Made by a program: the position numbers and the translations under genes. Under the pieces are notes generated by a model. It had not been told where the DNA came from and ran no database searches. It saw nothing but the letters and a program-made list of their open reading frames with translations. This document shows, one piece after another, positions 8,554-16,138 of a DNA stretch of 64,000 nucleotides (positions are counted from its first letter, which is position 1; the number at the start of each line of letters is the position of its first letter). The DNA lies in NCBI GenBank assembly GCA_036495525.1, contig DASXMR010000046.1, forward strand, positions 60,613 to 124,612. Reading direction: 5' to 3'. Source of the stretch: DASXMR01 sp036495525 (GTDB lineage Bacteria > Actinomycetota > Actinomycetes > Streptosporangiales > Streptosporangiaceae).

Positions 8554-9888
8554 CTAGGGCACGCTCTGGATCTTCCAGACGAACACCGAGCCGGCCGCTG
8601 CCACCAGCGCGGTGGCGGCGAACAGCGCCGGGTAGCCGCCGAGGCTGACCAGGATTCCGGCGAACACCCCGGCCAGCGCGGCTGGCCCCACGATGGCGAT
8701 GTTGATGATGCCCAGGTCCTTGGCCCGGTCGCTGGCGGCCGGCAGCACCTGGGTGATCAGCGCCTGGTCGACAGCGAGGTAGGCGCCGAAGCCGATGCCG
8801 AACAGCACCGCGGCAGCCATCGCTGAATGCCAGGTCTCCACGAACGTGAGCAGCAGCGCGGCGGCGCCCATCAGCGCGCCGGACACCGTCACGATCATCT
8901 TCCGCTTGCCGAGCCGGTCGGAGACGATCCCGCCGCCGATCGCGGTGACCACCACGCACGCGGTGTAAATCAGGATCAGGATCAGCAGGCCGTCTGAGGC
9001 CGTGTGGCCGGGGAACAGCCGGGCGTAGTGGATCTTGTCGCGAAGGAAGTAGAGCAGGTACAGGGTGCCCATGCCGATCGCCAGCGAGGCCAAGAACCTG
9101 GTCAGCCAGGCCCAGCCGAAATCGGGGTGCCGCCGCGGGTCGATCCAGTAAGAGGCGGCCAGCGAGCGCCAGGACAGCGGCTGCCGGTCAGCCGCCTCCA
9201 GCTGGTGGTCAGGGGTGAGGAACACGAACGGCAGGGTGAGCAGCACAAGCGGTATCGCCATCGCCAGGTAACCGCCGGTCTGGCTGGTGAACACCACGTC
9301 GACCAGGATCGCCCCGACGACCAGGCCCAGTGCCTGCGGCATGCCGACCCAGCCGGCCACCGTGGCCCGCTGGGTCACCGGGACGTGGTCCGGGATGGCC
9401 GCGCTGAGGCTCGCGTACTCGCCGTTCTGGAAGGCGCTGAACAGCACCCAGAACACCGCGACCCCGGCCACGGTGCCCTGCCCGGCAAGCAGCACCAGGC
9501 TGATCGCGGCCAGCACGGCCATGATGAGCGTCCACCGGTGCCGCCGGCCGCGCAGCCGGCCGATCCCGAACGCGCCCGTCGTGCGGTCCGACAGCGCCCC
9601 GGCGACCGGAGTGGCCAGCACGGAGGCCACCGCGCCAAGGGCCGACACCAGGCCGAACGCGATGTACTTGCCGCTCGGGTCGATGTTCTGGATCTGGTCG
9701 GGCAGCAAGAACTGCAGCGGCGTCAGCGAGGCCATCCACATGGCCAGGCTCGCCAGGCCAAGGCCGGTGATCCAGCCGCCACGCACCCGCGCCGTCGGCT
9801 CGGTCAGCGCCGACGGCAGCAGCCCGGCCGACCCCGTGCTTGCGGCCGACCCCGTGCTTGCGGCCGACCCCGTGCTCTGGTCGGTCAT
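8554..9888 (-). CDS. Major facilitator superfamily transporter
   Basis: Integral membrane protein of 444 residues with about 12 hydrophobic helices. It carries MFS signatures such as ATPVAGALSDRTTG after helix 2 and GGGIVSDRLGKRKM in the matching loop of the second half, and the loop lengths suit a drug or sugar exporter. ATG 9888 is fixed by GGAGGG just upstream. The longer open frame to 10407 runs antisense through the next gene and is not coding. The cytoplasmic N terminus carries three copies of a GSAAST-type hexapeptide. The substrate cannot be told from sequence. Confidence 0.85.
   Translation of the reverse strand: MTDQSTGSAASTGSAASTGSAGLLPSALTEPTARVRGGWITGLGLASLAMWMASLTPLQFLLPDQIQNIDPSGKYIAFGLVSALGAVASVLATPVAGALSDRTTGAFGIGRLRGRRHRWTLIMAVLAAISLVLLAGQGTVAGVAVFWVLFSAFQNGEYASLSAAIPDHVPVTQRATVAGWVGMPQALGLVVGAILVDVVFTSQTGGYLAMAIPLVLLTLPFVFLTPDHQLEAADRQPLSWRSLAASYWIDPRRHPDFGWAWLTRFLASLAIGMGTLYLLYFLRDKIHYARLFPGHTASDGLLILILIYTACVVVTAIGGGIVSDRLGKRKMIVTVSGALMGAAALLLTFVETWHSAMAAAVLFGIGFGAYLAVDQALITQVLPAASDRAKDLGIINIAIVGPAALAGVFAGILVSLGGYPALFAATALVAAAGSVFVWKIQSVP
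9824..9877. repeat. 18-bp tandem repeat, about 3 copies, coding
   Basis: Units at 9842-9859 and 9860-9877 are near identical (GCGGCCGACCCCGTGCTT), with a diverged copy at 9824-9841. They encode the GSAAST repeats at the N terminus of the MFS protein and stay in frame. Confidence 0.8.
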
Positions 9889-9960
9889 GTTTCCCTCCGC
9901 TCGCCACCCGTCCTGGCGCCGGGCCTGGCGCGGCCTCCGGCCGAGCGTAGCGTGTGCGGC

Positions 9961-10722
9961 ATGCGGATCACGACGGTCGGCTGCGCGGGCAGCTTCCCCG
10001 GCCCGGACAGCACCGCGTCCTGCTACCTGATCCGCGCCGAGGGCTTCACCCTGGTGCTTGACCTGGGCAATGGGGCGCTCGGCGCGCTGCAGCGGCACAT
10101 CGGCCTTTACGACATCGACGCCATCTGCCTGAGTCACCATCACGCCGACCACTGCATCGACATGTGCGGCTACTCGGTCGCCAGGACGCACCACCCGGCC
10201 GGCCCGATGCCCCGGCTGCCGGTGTACGGGCCGGCCAGGACGGCCGAACGGCTGACCCGCGCGCTCGGGCTCAAGCCAGGCACCGGCATGACCGACGCGT
10301 TCGACTTCATCACCATTGAGCCCGGGCCGCTGCAGATCGGGCCGCTGCGGCTGACCGCCGCGCGGATGAACCACCCGGTCGAAACGTTCGGCTTCCGGAT
10401 TGAGCACGATGGTGCGGCGCTAACCTACTCGGCGGACACCGCCCCGACCGGCGCACTGGTCACGCTCGCCCGTGACAGCGATGTCCTGCTGTGCGAAGCT
10501 TCGTTCCTCGACGGCCCTGACCTGCCAGCCGACCTGCACCTGACCGCCCGCCAGGCGGCCGAGCACGCCACCAGGGCCGGGGCCGGGCGGCTAGTGCTCA
10601 CCCACCTGGCGGCCTGGAACGACCGGACGGCCACGCTTGAGCAGGCCGCGGCGGCGTTCAGCGGCGAGCTGACCCTGGCCGCGCCGGGCGCGGACATTAG
10701 CCAGGGCCGGGTAACGGGATAG
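9961..10722 (+). CDS. Metallo-beta-lactamase-fold phosphodiesterase, Rv1339-type (cAMP PDE candidate)
   Basis: Protein of 253 residues with the RNase Z-like MBL fold. The metal motif is HHHADH (LSHHHADHCIDM), with further ligands in NHPVETFGF, YSADTAPTG and LTHLA. Position next to rph and rdgB makes it the ortholog of M. tuberculosis Rv1339, reported as an atypical cAMP phosphodiesterase. The cAMP assignment is by synteny and family, not by a visible specificity residue. ATG 9961 begins MRITTVGCAGS, a common start for the family. Confidence 0.85.
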   Translation: MRITTVGCAGSFPGPDSTASCYLIRAEGFTLVLDLGNGALGALQRHIGLYDIDAICLSHHHADHCIDMCGYSVARTHHPAGPMPRLPVYGPARTAERLTRALGLKPGTGMTDAFDFITIEPGPLQIGPLRLTAARMNHPVETFGFRIEHDGAALTYSADTAPTGALVTLARDSDVLLCEASFLDGPDLPADLHLTARQAAEHATRAGAGRLVLTHLAAWNDRTATLEQAAAAFSGELTLAAPGADISQGRVTG

Positions 10723-10753
10723 CCCCCCGGCTGGGCGCATACACTGCACTGCC

Positions 10754-11692
10754 ATGCGCGTACTGGTCACCGGCGGGGCCGGCTTCATGGGCTCGCACCT
10801 GGTCGATGCCCTGCTGCTGCGGGGAGACGACGTCATCGTCGTCGACGACCTGTCGGCCGGCCGGGAAAGCCGGCTTGACGAGCGCGCGGTGCTGCACAAG
10901 CTCAGCATCTCCGACGCCGGCGAGCTGGCCGCGGTGACTGAGGCGGAGCGGCCGGACCTGGTCTGCCACCTGGCCGCCCAGATCAACGTCGTCTCCTCGG
11001 TGGCGAACCCGGCAGCCGACGCGCAGGCCAACGTGGTGGGCACGGTCAACGTGCTGGAGGCGGCGCGGCTGGCCGGCGCGCGGGTGCTGTTCTGCTCCAC
11101 CGGCGGCGCGCTTTACGGCCGGGACGCGCCGATGCCGTCGCTGGAAGACGTGCTGCCGCTGCCCGAGTCGCCCTACGGGGTCGCCAAGTACAGCGCCGAG
11201 CAGTACCTGGGCCTGTACAACCGGCTGCACGGCGCCGGGCACGCCTCGCTGCGCTTCGCCAACGTCTACGGGCCCCGGCAGGACCCGTCCGGCGATTCCG
11301 GCGTCATCCCGATCTTCTGCGCCGCCCTGCTGGCCGGCCAGCAGCCGGTCATCTACGGAGACGGCACGCAGACCAGGGACTTCGTCTACGTCGGCGACGC
11401 CGTCGCCGCGCTGCTGGCCGCCGCCGACCGGGGCAGGCCAGGTACCTGGAACATCGGCAGCGGCGCCGAGGTCAGCGTGCTCGACCTCGCCGCGCTCATC
11501 GGCGCGGCGGCCGGACGGCCAGCTGAGCCGCTGTTCGCCCCGGCCCGGCCGGGCGAGCTGCAGCGCGGCGCGCTCGCCTGCGAGCGGGCGGCGCGTGACC
11601 TGGGCTGGCACCCGCAGACCCGGCTGGCCGCCGGAGTGCGCGCCGTGTACCAGTGGATCGAGGCCGGCGCACCCGACCGCGCTGCATGCTGA
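10754..11692 (+). CDS. NAD-dependent epimerase/dehydratase (UDP-glucose 4-epimerase-like)
   Basis: Extended SDR of 312 residues. The NAD motif is GGAGFMGSHL (residues 7-16), the active site is SPYGVAKYSAEQYL (YxxxK), and the substrate side includes RFANVYGPRQDP and DFVYVGDAV. It probably interconverts a UDP-hexose for cell-wall or polysaccharide use; the exact sugar is not clear. A TACACT box 8 nt before the ATG could give a near-leaderless transcript. It is inserted between the phosphodiesterase and rph genes, which are neighbours in mycobacteria. Confidence 0.85.
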   Translation: MRVLVTGGAGFMGSHLVDALLLRGDDVIVVDDLSAGRESRLDERAVLHKLSISDAGELAAVTEAERPDLVCHLAAQINVVSSVANPAADAQANVVGTVNVLEAARLAGARVLFCSTGGALYGRDAPMPSLEDVLPLPESPYGVAKYSAEQYLGLYNRLHGAGHASLRFANVYGPRQDPSGDSGVIPIFCAALLAGQQPVIYGDGTQTRDFVYVGDAVAALLAAADRGRPGTWNIGSGAEVSVLDLAALIGAAAGRPAEPLFAPARPGELQRGALACERAARDLGWHPQTRLAAGVRAVYQWIEAGAPDRAAC

Positions 11693-11747
11693 TCCTGCGC
11701 GCCAGGCACGCCGCGCCGCCCGCCTGGCAGCGGATACCCTGGCGGGC

Positions 11748-12470
11748 ATGCCTCGACCAGACGGGCGCACGCCCGACCAGCTGCGGACGGTAAAGCTCAC
11801 CAGGGGATGGCTCGATCACGCCGAAGGCTCGGTGCTCGTCGAGTTCGGCGCCACCCGCGTGCTGTGCGCGGCCAGCGTCACCGAGGACGTGCCGCGCTGG
11901 CGCCGGGGCAGTGGGCTCGGCTGGGTCACCGCCGAGTACGCCATGCTGCCGCGTGCCACCAATACCCGCAGTGACCGGGAGTCGGTGAAAGGGCGGCTTG
12001 GCGGGCGCACGCAGGAGATCTCCCGGCTGGTGGGCCGGTCGCTGCGCGCCTGCGTCGACTACAAGGCGCTCGGGGAGAACACCATCGTCATCGACTGTGA
12101 CGTGCTGCAGGCCGACGGCGGTACCAGGACCGCGGCGGTCACCGGCGGATACGTGGCGCTGGCCGACGCGATCTCCTGGCTGCAGGGCAGGAAGCGGACC
12201 AAGGGCAGCCCGCTGGCCGCCTCGGTGGCCGCGGTCAGCGTCGGCATCGTCGACGGGCAGCCCAGGCTCGACCTGTGCTACGAGGAGGACGTGATCGCCG
12301 AGACGGACATGAACGTGGTCTGCACCGGTGACGGCGGCTTCGTGGAGATCCAGGGCACGGCTGAGCGCGAGCCGTTCAGCCGGGACCTGCTTCACCAGCT
12401 CCTCGACCTCGCGGTGGCCGGCTGCGGGCAGCTCACCGGGCTGCAGCAGCAGGCGCTGTCGCTGGCATGA
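11748..12470 (+). CDS. rph: Ribonuclease PH
   Basis: Phosphorolytic 3' exoribonuclease that trims tRNA precursors. The 240-residue protein shows MPRPDGRTPDQLR at the N terminus, GWVTAEYAMLPRAT, the phosphate-site RLGGRTQEISRLVGRSLRA, and VIDCDVLQADGGTR. The start at 11748 is where the family begins. Its stop overlaps the rdgB start (ATGA), so the two are coupled as in most actinobacteria. Confidence 0.96.
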   Translation: MPRPDGRTPDQLRTVKLTRGWLDHAEGSVLVEFGATRVLCAASVTEDVPRWRRGSGLGWVTAEYAMLPRATNTRSDRESVKGRLGGRTQEISRLVGRSLRACVDYKALGENTIVIDCDVLQADGGTRTAAVTGGYVALADAISWLQGRKRTKGSPLAASVAAVSVGIVDGQPRLDLCYEEDVIAETDMNVVCTGDGGFVEIQGTAEREPFSRDLLHQLLDLAVAGCGQLTGLQQQALSLA

Positions 12471-13108
12471 CGGCGCAGGCACCCCCGGCGGCCGGCCAGC
12501 TGCCCCGGCTGGTGCTGGCCACCGGCAACCAGCACAAGCTGGCAGAGCTGACCAGGATCCTCGCCGACGGGCAGGTGCAGGTGCGGCTGACCGGGCTCGC
12601 CGGGTTCGCAGGTGCGCCGCAGGTCCGCGAGACCGGTGCCACGTTCGCGGCTAACGCGCTGCTCAAGGCCAGGGCCATTGCTCAGTTCACCGGGCTGCCA
12701 GCGGTTGCCGACGACTCGGGGCTGTGCGTCGACGCTCTGAACGGCATGCCGGGAATCTTCTCGGCCCGCTGGGCAGGCAGGCACGGCGACGACGCGGCCA
12801 ACACCGGGCTGCTGCTCGGCCAGCTCGATGACGTGCCTGACGAGCGGCGCGCGGCCCACTTCGCCTGCTCGGCTGCGCTGGTGCTGCCCGACGGCCGGGA
12901 GCACGTCAGCGAGGGCACGGTGCACGGCTCGGTGATCAGGCAGCCGCGCGGGACCGGCGGGTTCGGCTACGACCCCGTGTTCGTGCCCGACGGCTCAGAC
13001 CTGACCACCGCCGAGATGACGCCGGAGGCGAAGGACCGGATAAGCCACCGGGGCCGGGCGCTGCGCGCCCTGGCCCCGGTGATCGCCGCGCTGGTGGCCG
13101 GCTCGTAG
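12467..13108 (+). CDS. rdgB: Non-canonical purine NTP pyrophosphatase (RdgB/HAM1)
   Basis: Hydrolyses ITP, dITP and XTP to monophosphates and so keeps deaminated purines out of DNA and RNA. The 213-residue protein has LATGNQHKLAEL, ADDSGLCVDAL and GFGYDPVFVPDG, all hallmark HAM1 segments. It overlaps rph by 4 nt. Confidence 0.96.
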   Translation: MTAQAPPAAGQLPRLVLATGNQHKLAELTRILADGQVQVRLTGLAGFAGAPQVRETGATFAANALLKARAIAQFTGLPAVADDSGLCVDALNGMPGIFSARWAGRHGDDAANTGLLLGQLDDVPDERRAAHFACSAALVLPDGREHVSEGTVHGSVIRQPRGTGGFGYDPVFVPDGSDLTTAEMTPEAKDRISHRGRALRALAPVIAALVAGS

Positions 13109-13118
13109 CTGCCGGCGG

Positions 13119-14012
13119 CTAGCCGAGGGCGCCCGCCGGCGGCGTGGCGACCTGGCTGGCCGGCGGGATGGCCAGGTGCACTGGCTGGTTGATGGCGCTC
13201 AGCACGACCGCGATCGTGACCGTCGAGCCCGCGACCGACTCAGTGATGACTTCCTTCTTGAGCTGGCCCTGGCCGTCGATCCAGGCGGTGAAACCGATGT
13301 TGCCGGTGATCTGCTTCAGCTCCGGCCGCAGCGTCTTGCGCAGCTTCGCCGGCAGCGCTCGGAGCGCCGCGCTGACCTTCACGCTGCCGGTGTACTTGGT
13401 GGTGCTGACGCCGCCCACGACTGCGGTGCCCGCCGCGTGCACGTTGGTGGCGCCGGCCAGCTCGCCGGACTGCTCGGCCGGGTTGAGCTTGGAAATGCTG
13501 CTGTACAGCGCGCCGATCGCCGAGTTGGCATGGCGCAGCTGGGCAATGCTGATCTTGAGCCAGGGCTTGCCGAGCTGCTGAGCCAGGCCCGGCACCTTGA
13601 GGTAGACGGCCTTGGTGGTCAGCACCTCGCTGATGGCGGTGTTCTGCCCGCCGCCGCGTACGTGCAGTTTCAGGCTCGCCTGCAGCGAGGGCTTGATCTG
13701 CTCATGCACGACGCCCGAGATCGTGGTGGACTCTGCCCCGGAGACGGTCTCCTTGATCCTGGCGACCGCAGAAGTGACCGATGACGCCTTCACGGCGGCC
13801 GCCTCCACGATCTGCTGCGGGGACTGGTTGCTCGCCTGCTGTGTCCCATGATGGGAGTTCGACTTGCCAGGCCCGTGGGCCGAGGTGCCGCCGCCGCTTC
13901 CGCCGCACGCGGCGAGGATCAGCAGCGCGCTGGCTGCCGCGGCGGTGCCCAGCAGGCGGCTGCGGGTGCGCGGTTGCTCTTCAGAATGGCTTCTAAGGCC
14001 CCGATTTAGCAT
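13119..14012 (-). CDS. Exported lipoprotein, LppX/LprAFG-like (LolA-type fold candidate)
   Basis: Lipoprotein of 297 residues with a twin-Arg-free signal and lipobox LILAAC near residue 36, followed by a Gly/Ser/His-rich tether. The mature part has alternating hydrophobic strands (VYLKVPGLAQQLGKPWLKI; GNIGFTAWIDGQGQLKKEVI) like the actinobacterial LppX_LprAFG family, which binds lipids. Specific cargo is unknown. ATG 14012 gives a proper signal peptide, whereas the longer frame would bury it. It is divergent from bcp with 98 nt between starts. Confidence 0.75.
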   Translation of the reverse strand: MLNRGLRSHSEEQPRTRSRLLGTAAAASALLILAACGGSGGGTSAHGPGKSNSHHGTQQASNQSPQQIVEAAAVKASSVTSAVARIKETVSGAESTTISGVVHEQIKPSLQASLKLHVRGGGQNTAISEVLTTKAVYLKVPGLAQQLGKPWLKISIAQLRHANSAIGALYSSISKLNPAEQSGELAGATNVHAAGTAVVGGVSTTKYTGSVKVSAALRALPAKLRKTLRPELKQITGNIGFTAWIDGQGQLKKEVITESVAGSTVTIAVVLSAINQPVHLAIPPASQVATPPAGALG

Positions 14013-14110
14013 CACTCGGACAACGGTAGCGGCTCGCGGGACGGCTAGGAAGCGACTAGCGATGCCCGGTAAGTTAGTCCGGGTACCTTGGTGCCGGAGG
14101 GGAGCAAAAC

Positions 14111-14581
14111 ATGACAGAGCACCGCCTATCGGCGGGTGATGCGGCACCGGACTTCACCCTGCCCGACGCGGACGGCAAAGAAGTCAGCCTCGCGTCGCTG
14201 CGCGGCCAGAAGGTGATCATCTACTTCTACCCGGCGGCCATGACGCCCGGCTGCACCAAGCAGGCGTGCGACTTCCGCGACAGCAGGAACCAGCTGTCCG
14301 AGGCCGGGTTCACCGTGCTCGGCATCTCCCCGGACAGCCCGGCCAAGCTGGCGAAGTTCCGGGAGAAGGAGGGGCTCACGTTCCCGCTGCTGTCCGACCC
14401 CGGCCGCTCGGTGCTCGAGGCGTACGGCGCCTACGGGGAGAAGATGATGTACGGCAAGAAGTCCGTCGGCGTGATCAGGTCCACGTTCGTGGTCGATGAG
14501 GACGGCAAGATCGAGCGCGCGCTCTACGGGGTGAAGGCCACCGGCCACGTCGGCCGGCTGCGCGCCGAGCTAGGCGTCTGA
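14111..14581 (+). CDS. bcp: Thioredoxin-dependent thiol peroxidase (BCP/PrxQ)
   Basis: Reduces hydrogen and organic peroxides in the cytosol. The motif PAAMTPGCTKQACDFRD gives peroxidatic Cys48 and resolving Cys53, the PrxQ spacing. Length is 156 residues. ATG 14111 follows GGAGGGGAGC. A strong hairpin starts at the stop codon, and a tRNA gene follows. Confidence 0.95.
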   Translation: MTEHRLSAGDAAPDFTLPDADGKEVSLASLRGQKVIIYFYPAAMTPGCTKQACDFRDSRNQLSEAGFTVLGISPDSPAKLAKFREKEGLTFPLLSDPGRSVLEAYGAYGEKMMYGKKSVGVIRSTFVVDEDGKIERALYGVKATGHVGRLRAELGV

Positions 14582-14617
14582 CCGCCGGCAGCGTTGCGTA
14601 GCTGCCAGCCGGCGGTC
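14580..14617 (+). terminator. Hairpin terminator after bcp
   Basis: GACCGCCGGC (14580-14589) pairs perfectly with GCCGGCGGTC (14608-14617), beginning within the bcp stop codon. There is no T-run, common for actinobacterial terminators. It separates bcp from the tRNA. Confidence 0.6.
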
Positions 14618-14630
14618 AGGCCGGCCAGCG

Positions 14631-14704
14631 GGGGTCGTAGCCCAACGGCAGGAGGCACGCGGTTTAGGTCCGCGGCAGTGTGGGTTCGAATCCCACCGGC
14701 CCCA
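14631..14704 (+). tRNA. tRNA, anticodon UAG (Leu CUA-reading) with short variable region
   Basis: A 74-nt cloverleaf. The acceptor stem is GGGGTCG/CGGCCCC (one G-U pair), with discriminator A14704 and no encoded CCA. The D arm has a 3-bp GCC/GGC stem with an 11-nt loop containing GG. The anticodon stem is CGCGG/CCGCG with loop TTTAGGT, so the anticodon is TAG (14665-14667). The variable region is only GCAGT, and the T arm is GTGGG-TTCGAAT-CCCAC. Loop, D arm and discriminator look leucine-like, but bacterial tRNA-Leu normally has a long variable arm, absent here. It may be a diverged Leu tRNA or carry another identity. Confidence 0.85.
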
Positions 14705-14744
14705 CTTTTGATCTTGAAGCAGGCAACGCCATGACAGTGAACGG

Positions 14745-15314
14745 ATGAGCGGCAAGCCAGGGATGCCGGTGCCCACCCTGGTCATCACCGGGACTACGGG
14801 TGCTGGCAAGACCGCGGTGGCTGCGGAGATCAACGACATCCTGGCGGAGCTCAAGGTCCCCAACGCCGCGGTCGACCTCGACGCGCTGGTGTGGCAGTGG
14901 CCGTCGACCAGCCCGTGGAACGGCGACCTGATGTTCGAGAACCTGGCGTCGCTCTGGCCCAACTACCGGGCGCACGGCGCTACCCGGCTGATCCTTGCCC
15001 GGGTGCTGGAAGACAGCGCCGAGCTGGCCCGCTATCGCAGTGCCGTGCCAGGAGCCGAGATCACCGTCTGCCGGCTCACCGCGCCCGAGTCGCTGCGCCT
15101 GCGCCGGCTGCGCCAGCGCATGCCGCCAGGACCGTCACGTGACTGGCACCTCGCCCGCTCAGTGGAGCTGGATGGCATTCTCGAGCAAGCCGGCTGCGAG
15201 GACTTTCTGGTGGTGAACGGGGACCGGCCGGTTCGCGAGGTCGCCCTCGAAGTGCTCGCGAGGGCCGGGTGGGTTCCGTCCGGCGACGCAGCTAACTTGC
15301 CGTCGCGTTCGTAA
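14745..15314 (+). CDS. P-loop NTPase, AAA/kinase-like
   Basis: Protein of 189 residues with a Walker A motif GTTGAGKT (residues 16-23) and a nearby acidic segment (AAVDLDALVWQWP). The later LRLRRLRQRM is arginine-rich, like the lid region of small nucleotide or adenylylsulfate kinases. A phosphotransfer role is likely; the substrate is unknown. It starts 40 nt after the tRNA. Confidence 0.65.
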   Translation: MSGKPGMPVPTLVITGTTGAGKTAVAAEINDILAELKVPNAAVDLDALVWQWPSTSPWNGDLMFENLASLWPNYRAHGATRLILARVLEDSAELARYRSAVPGAEITVCRLTAPESLRLRRLRQRMPPGPSRDWHLARSVELDGILEQAGCEDFLVVNGDRPVREVALEVLARAGWVPSGDAANLPSRS

Positions 15315-15352
15315 CTGCCGGTGCCGCTGATGGCACGCGCCCGCCGGGCCGG

Positions 15353-15781
15353 TCACGCGAGGGTGTCCTCGGCCGAGGGGTACAGCACGGCCTGGGTCTG
15401 CGTGGTCTGCCCGACCTGCTTGCCGCGGTCGTCCGACAGGTCCGTCTGCACGACGATGAAGGCGCGGCCGACATGCAGTGGCCGGCTCGCGGCGTGCACC
15501 ACGCCGGAGCGGACGCCGCGGAAGAAGTTGGTCTTGGACTCGATCGTCGACGTGGTCGCCCCGGCGGGCAGGTTCAGGTACGCGCAGACCGCACCCACCG
15601 AGTCAGCAAGCGTCATCAGCACGCCGCCGTGCAGCGCCCCGCCCACGGTGCAGAGCTCGGCACTCCACGCGAGCGTGCCGTGCACTCCGTCCGCTGCGGC
15701 TTGCTCCAGCGTGATGCCCAGCGCCAGCGCGTGCGGCATGAGCGCGACGAGCTCCTCGGTGGTGGGCTGCGGGCCGGTCAT
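15353..15781 (-). CDS. PaaI-family hotdog thioesterase
   Basis: Protein of 142 residues with a single hotdog domain. The core reads LCTVGGALHGGVLMTLADSVGAVCAYLNLP, with the HGG loop and the following Asp used by PaaI-type acyl-CoA thioesterases, then STIESKTNFFRGVRSG. It probably hydrolyses an aromatic or medium acyl-CoA. It stands alone and is convergent with the P-loop gene. Confidence 0.85.
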   Translation of the reverse strand: MTGPQPTTEELVALMPHALALGITLEQAAADGVHGTLAWSAELCTVGGALHGGVLMTLADSVGAVCAYLNLPAGATTSTIESKTNFFRGVRSGVVHAASRPLHVGRAFIVVQTDLSDDRGKQVGQTTQTQAVLYPSAEDTLA

Positions 15782-15935
15782 GCGGTGCTTCCGGGGGTAG
15801 CGGGTGCGGCTTTGGTCATAGTAAGCACGTTAGCCGTCCAGTGGCCCGGTTTGCGCATCCCGTGACGGACGTAACAACCCCTCGCAAGGTGCTCCTGGAA
15901 CTCCGGCTCGGGATCTGATTTCGTTTCCAGAGTCC

Positions 15936-15961
15936 AAGTGCCCGTCTCAAAGGCACTTTTT
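15936..15961 (+). terminator. Intrinsic terminator or leader attenuator ahead of the NB-ARC regulator
   Basis: AAGTGCC (15936-15942) and GGCACTT (15952-15958) form a perfect 7-bp stem with a 9-nt loop, followed by a T-run (five T counting the end of the arm). It lies in AT-richer DNA 178 nt before the regulator start. No + strand gene ends just upstream, so it may attenuate the regulator's own leader. Confidence 0.6.
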
Positions 15962-16138
15962 AATTCTGCGATCCGCCGCAGCTATTATCCGCGCGAAATG
16001 CCGAGGTCGGTGCAGCAGTGGCTGGCGAGCATGAGTTCACCCGGTCAGGGCATTGCGACTAACACTTGCATGTCCCGCTATCGGGATTCAGCCAGGGATA
16101 ACGGTACCGGCCCTGAACCCGACGTAAGCTCGGCAAAC

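Noticed and set aside
9889..10407. N-terminal extension of the MFS gene at 8554
   Set aside because: It runs antisense through the metallo-beta-lactamase gene. A good ribosome site fixes the start at 9888.
14631..14704. Amber suppressor tRNA
   Set aside because: The anticodon reads 5'-UAG-3' and so pairs with the codon CUA. A suppressor of the UAG stop would need 5'-CUA-3'.
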